Assembly (NCBI GenBank): GCA_905221615.1 | Contig: CAJNDT010003557.1 | Location: forward strand, 135,001-199,000 | Length of the DNA: 64,000 bases | Source of the DNA: Symbiodinium sp. CCMP2592 | Lineage: Eukaryota > Sar > Dinophyceae > Suessiales > Symbiodiniaceae | Reading direction: 5' to 3' | Program-made: the position numbers and the translations under genes | In this document: one piece after another, positions 63,675 to 64,000 of the stretch | Position numbering within the stretch: position 1 is the stretch's first letter | How the letters are laid out: the number at the start of each line of letters is the position of its first letter | The notes under the pieces: generated by a model | Told to the model about the DNA's origin: nothing | The model's database searches: none | The model's input: the letters and a program-made list of their open reading frames with translations, nothing else

Positions 63675-64000
63675 CCGCCGATCCGAGGTTGAGCTTTCGT
63701 TCCCTGAACTTGCGACCGTCCTGTGTAGAACCAGCCCCAAAATGGAAGCAGATGCAAATCATGCATGTGCGTGAAGACGTGTCAGCTTCTTCTTTCTCGG
63801 TGGTCGAACGATCGCATCGGTAGCACGACCGAAGGCACGGTTGCATGCCCCAAAGAGACTCGATCGAGCGGTCTGCACTCATGTCCTTGAGTTTGCACCT
63901 CCAAAAACATCTGCGAACTCAAAAAGGCACCGCTCAGAGTTGGAGTCCACCTAATCAGCTGAACCAATCGTCCTCTTCGAAGACAAGCCTGCAGCGCCGG

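Larger units (their letters stand above)
59041..63960. other. No recognisable gene
   Basis: Frames up to about 200 codons exist (minus 62069-61464, plus 62500-63048, plus 60574-61143, minus 59953-59522) but none shows a domain, and several begin at TTG or GTG. The minus 59953-59522 frame (TLEVEATAGDLLVDLGSGFF) is the most protein-like. A GA-rich tract occupies 62921-62985 and a CA microsatellite 63649-63674. Positions 62012-62040 hold GGGCCTCTGGGCCTCTGGGCC repeats. Confidence 0.5.

Noticed and set aside
1-64000. tRNA genes and relics of the dinoflagellate spliced leader
   Set aside because: I looked for T-loop-like GGTTCRANTCC words and for the leader core CCATTTTGGCTCAAG on both strands and saw no convincing match. 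A covariance-model search would settle tRNAs.

Overview
This window reads as nuclear DNA of a dinoflagellate, most likely a Symbiodiniaceae-like alga. I infer this from four things: retroelement lineages I remember from such genomes; minus-strand exons of lineage-expanded proteins of unknown function; short introns whose edges carry duplicated AG/G bases; and scattered TTTAGGG-like tracts. No search could be run, so every family assignment rests on motifs read in translation and on memory. I found no rRNA, tRNA, CRISPR array, operon or bacterial-type signal.

Layout. 1-5.2 kb: no convincing gene, one large TA/TATG microsatellite. 5.2-10.6 kb: a decayed Ty1/copia-type LTR retrotransposon on the minus strand. 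It has degenerate terminal repeats, gag and RT-RNase H, and its integrase interval is replaced by a plus-strand fragment of a second reverse transcriptase. 10.6-15.5 kb: gene-poor, with a few possible minus-strand exons. 15.8-22.8 kb: a long decayed plus-strand LINE (RNA-binding/coiled-coil region, hydrophobic segment, APE endonuclease, RT, RNase H). 22.9-23.3 kb: tetranucleotide arrays. 24.3-28.9 kb: the best candidate host gene, minus strand, multi-exon, with a start exon, SPKPSPPKLA repeats, acidic and coiled-coil exons and a conserved-looking C-terminal domain. 30.1-30.8 kb: fragment of another dinoflagellate-expanded family. 30.9-35.7 kb: a nearly intact plus-strand LINE with C-terminal zinc fingers. 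36.9-38.8 kb: a second minus-strand multi-exon gene (Lys/Ala repeats, Cys4 motif, acidic exon). 41.6-42.9 kb: two tandem arrays. 43.0-46.8 kb: a divergent RT-RNase H element on the minus strand with a 669-codon open frame and a 0.9-kb tandem duplication of its 3' half. 47.1-48.4 kb: two more arrays. 52.0-55.1 kb: a third LINE with an intact RT core. 56.6-58.1 kb: a CTTACTTGACT array followed by a 17-copy satellite. 58-64 kb: low-complexity tracts and no recognisable gene.

The genes do not form a pathway. Most of the recognisable coding sequence is retroelement-derived, from at least four unrelated RT lineages, with two exon-fragmented host-type genes embedded between them. The points most worth checking are the divergent RT-RNase H element and its duplicated tail, the nested element that replaced the copia integrase, the very long second open frame across the LINE at 31-35 kb, the repeat-bearing multi-exon gene, and the satellites whose units carry dyad symmetries.
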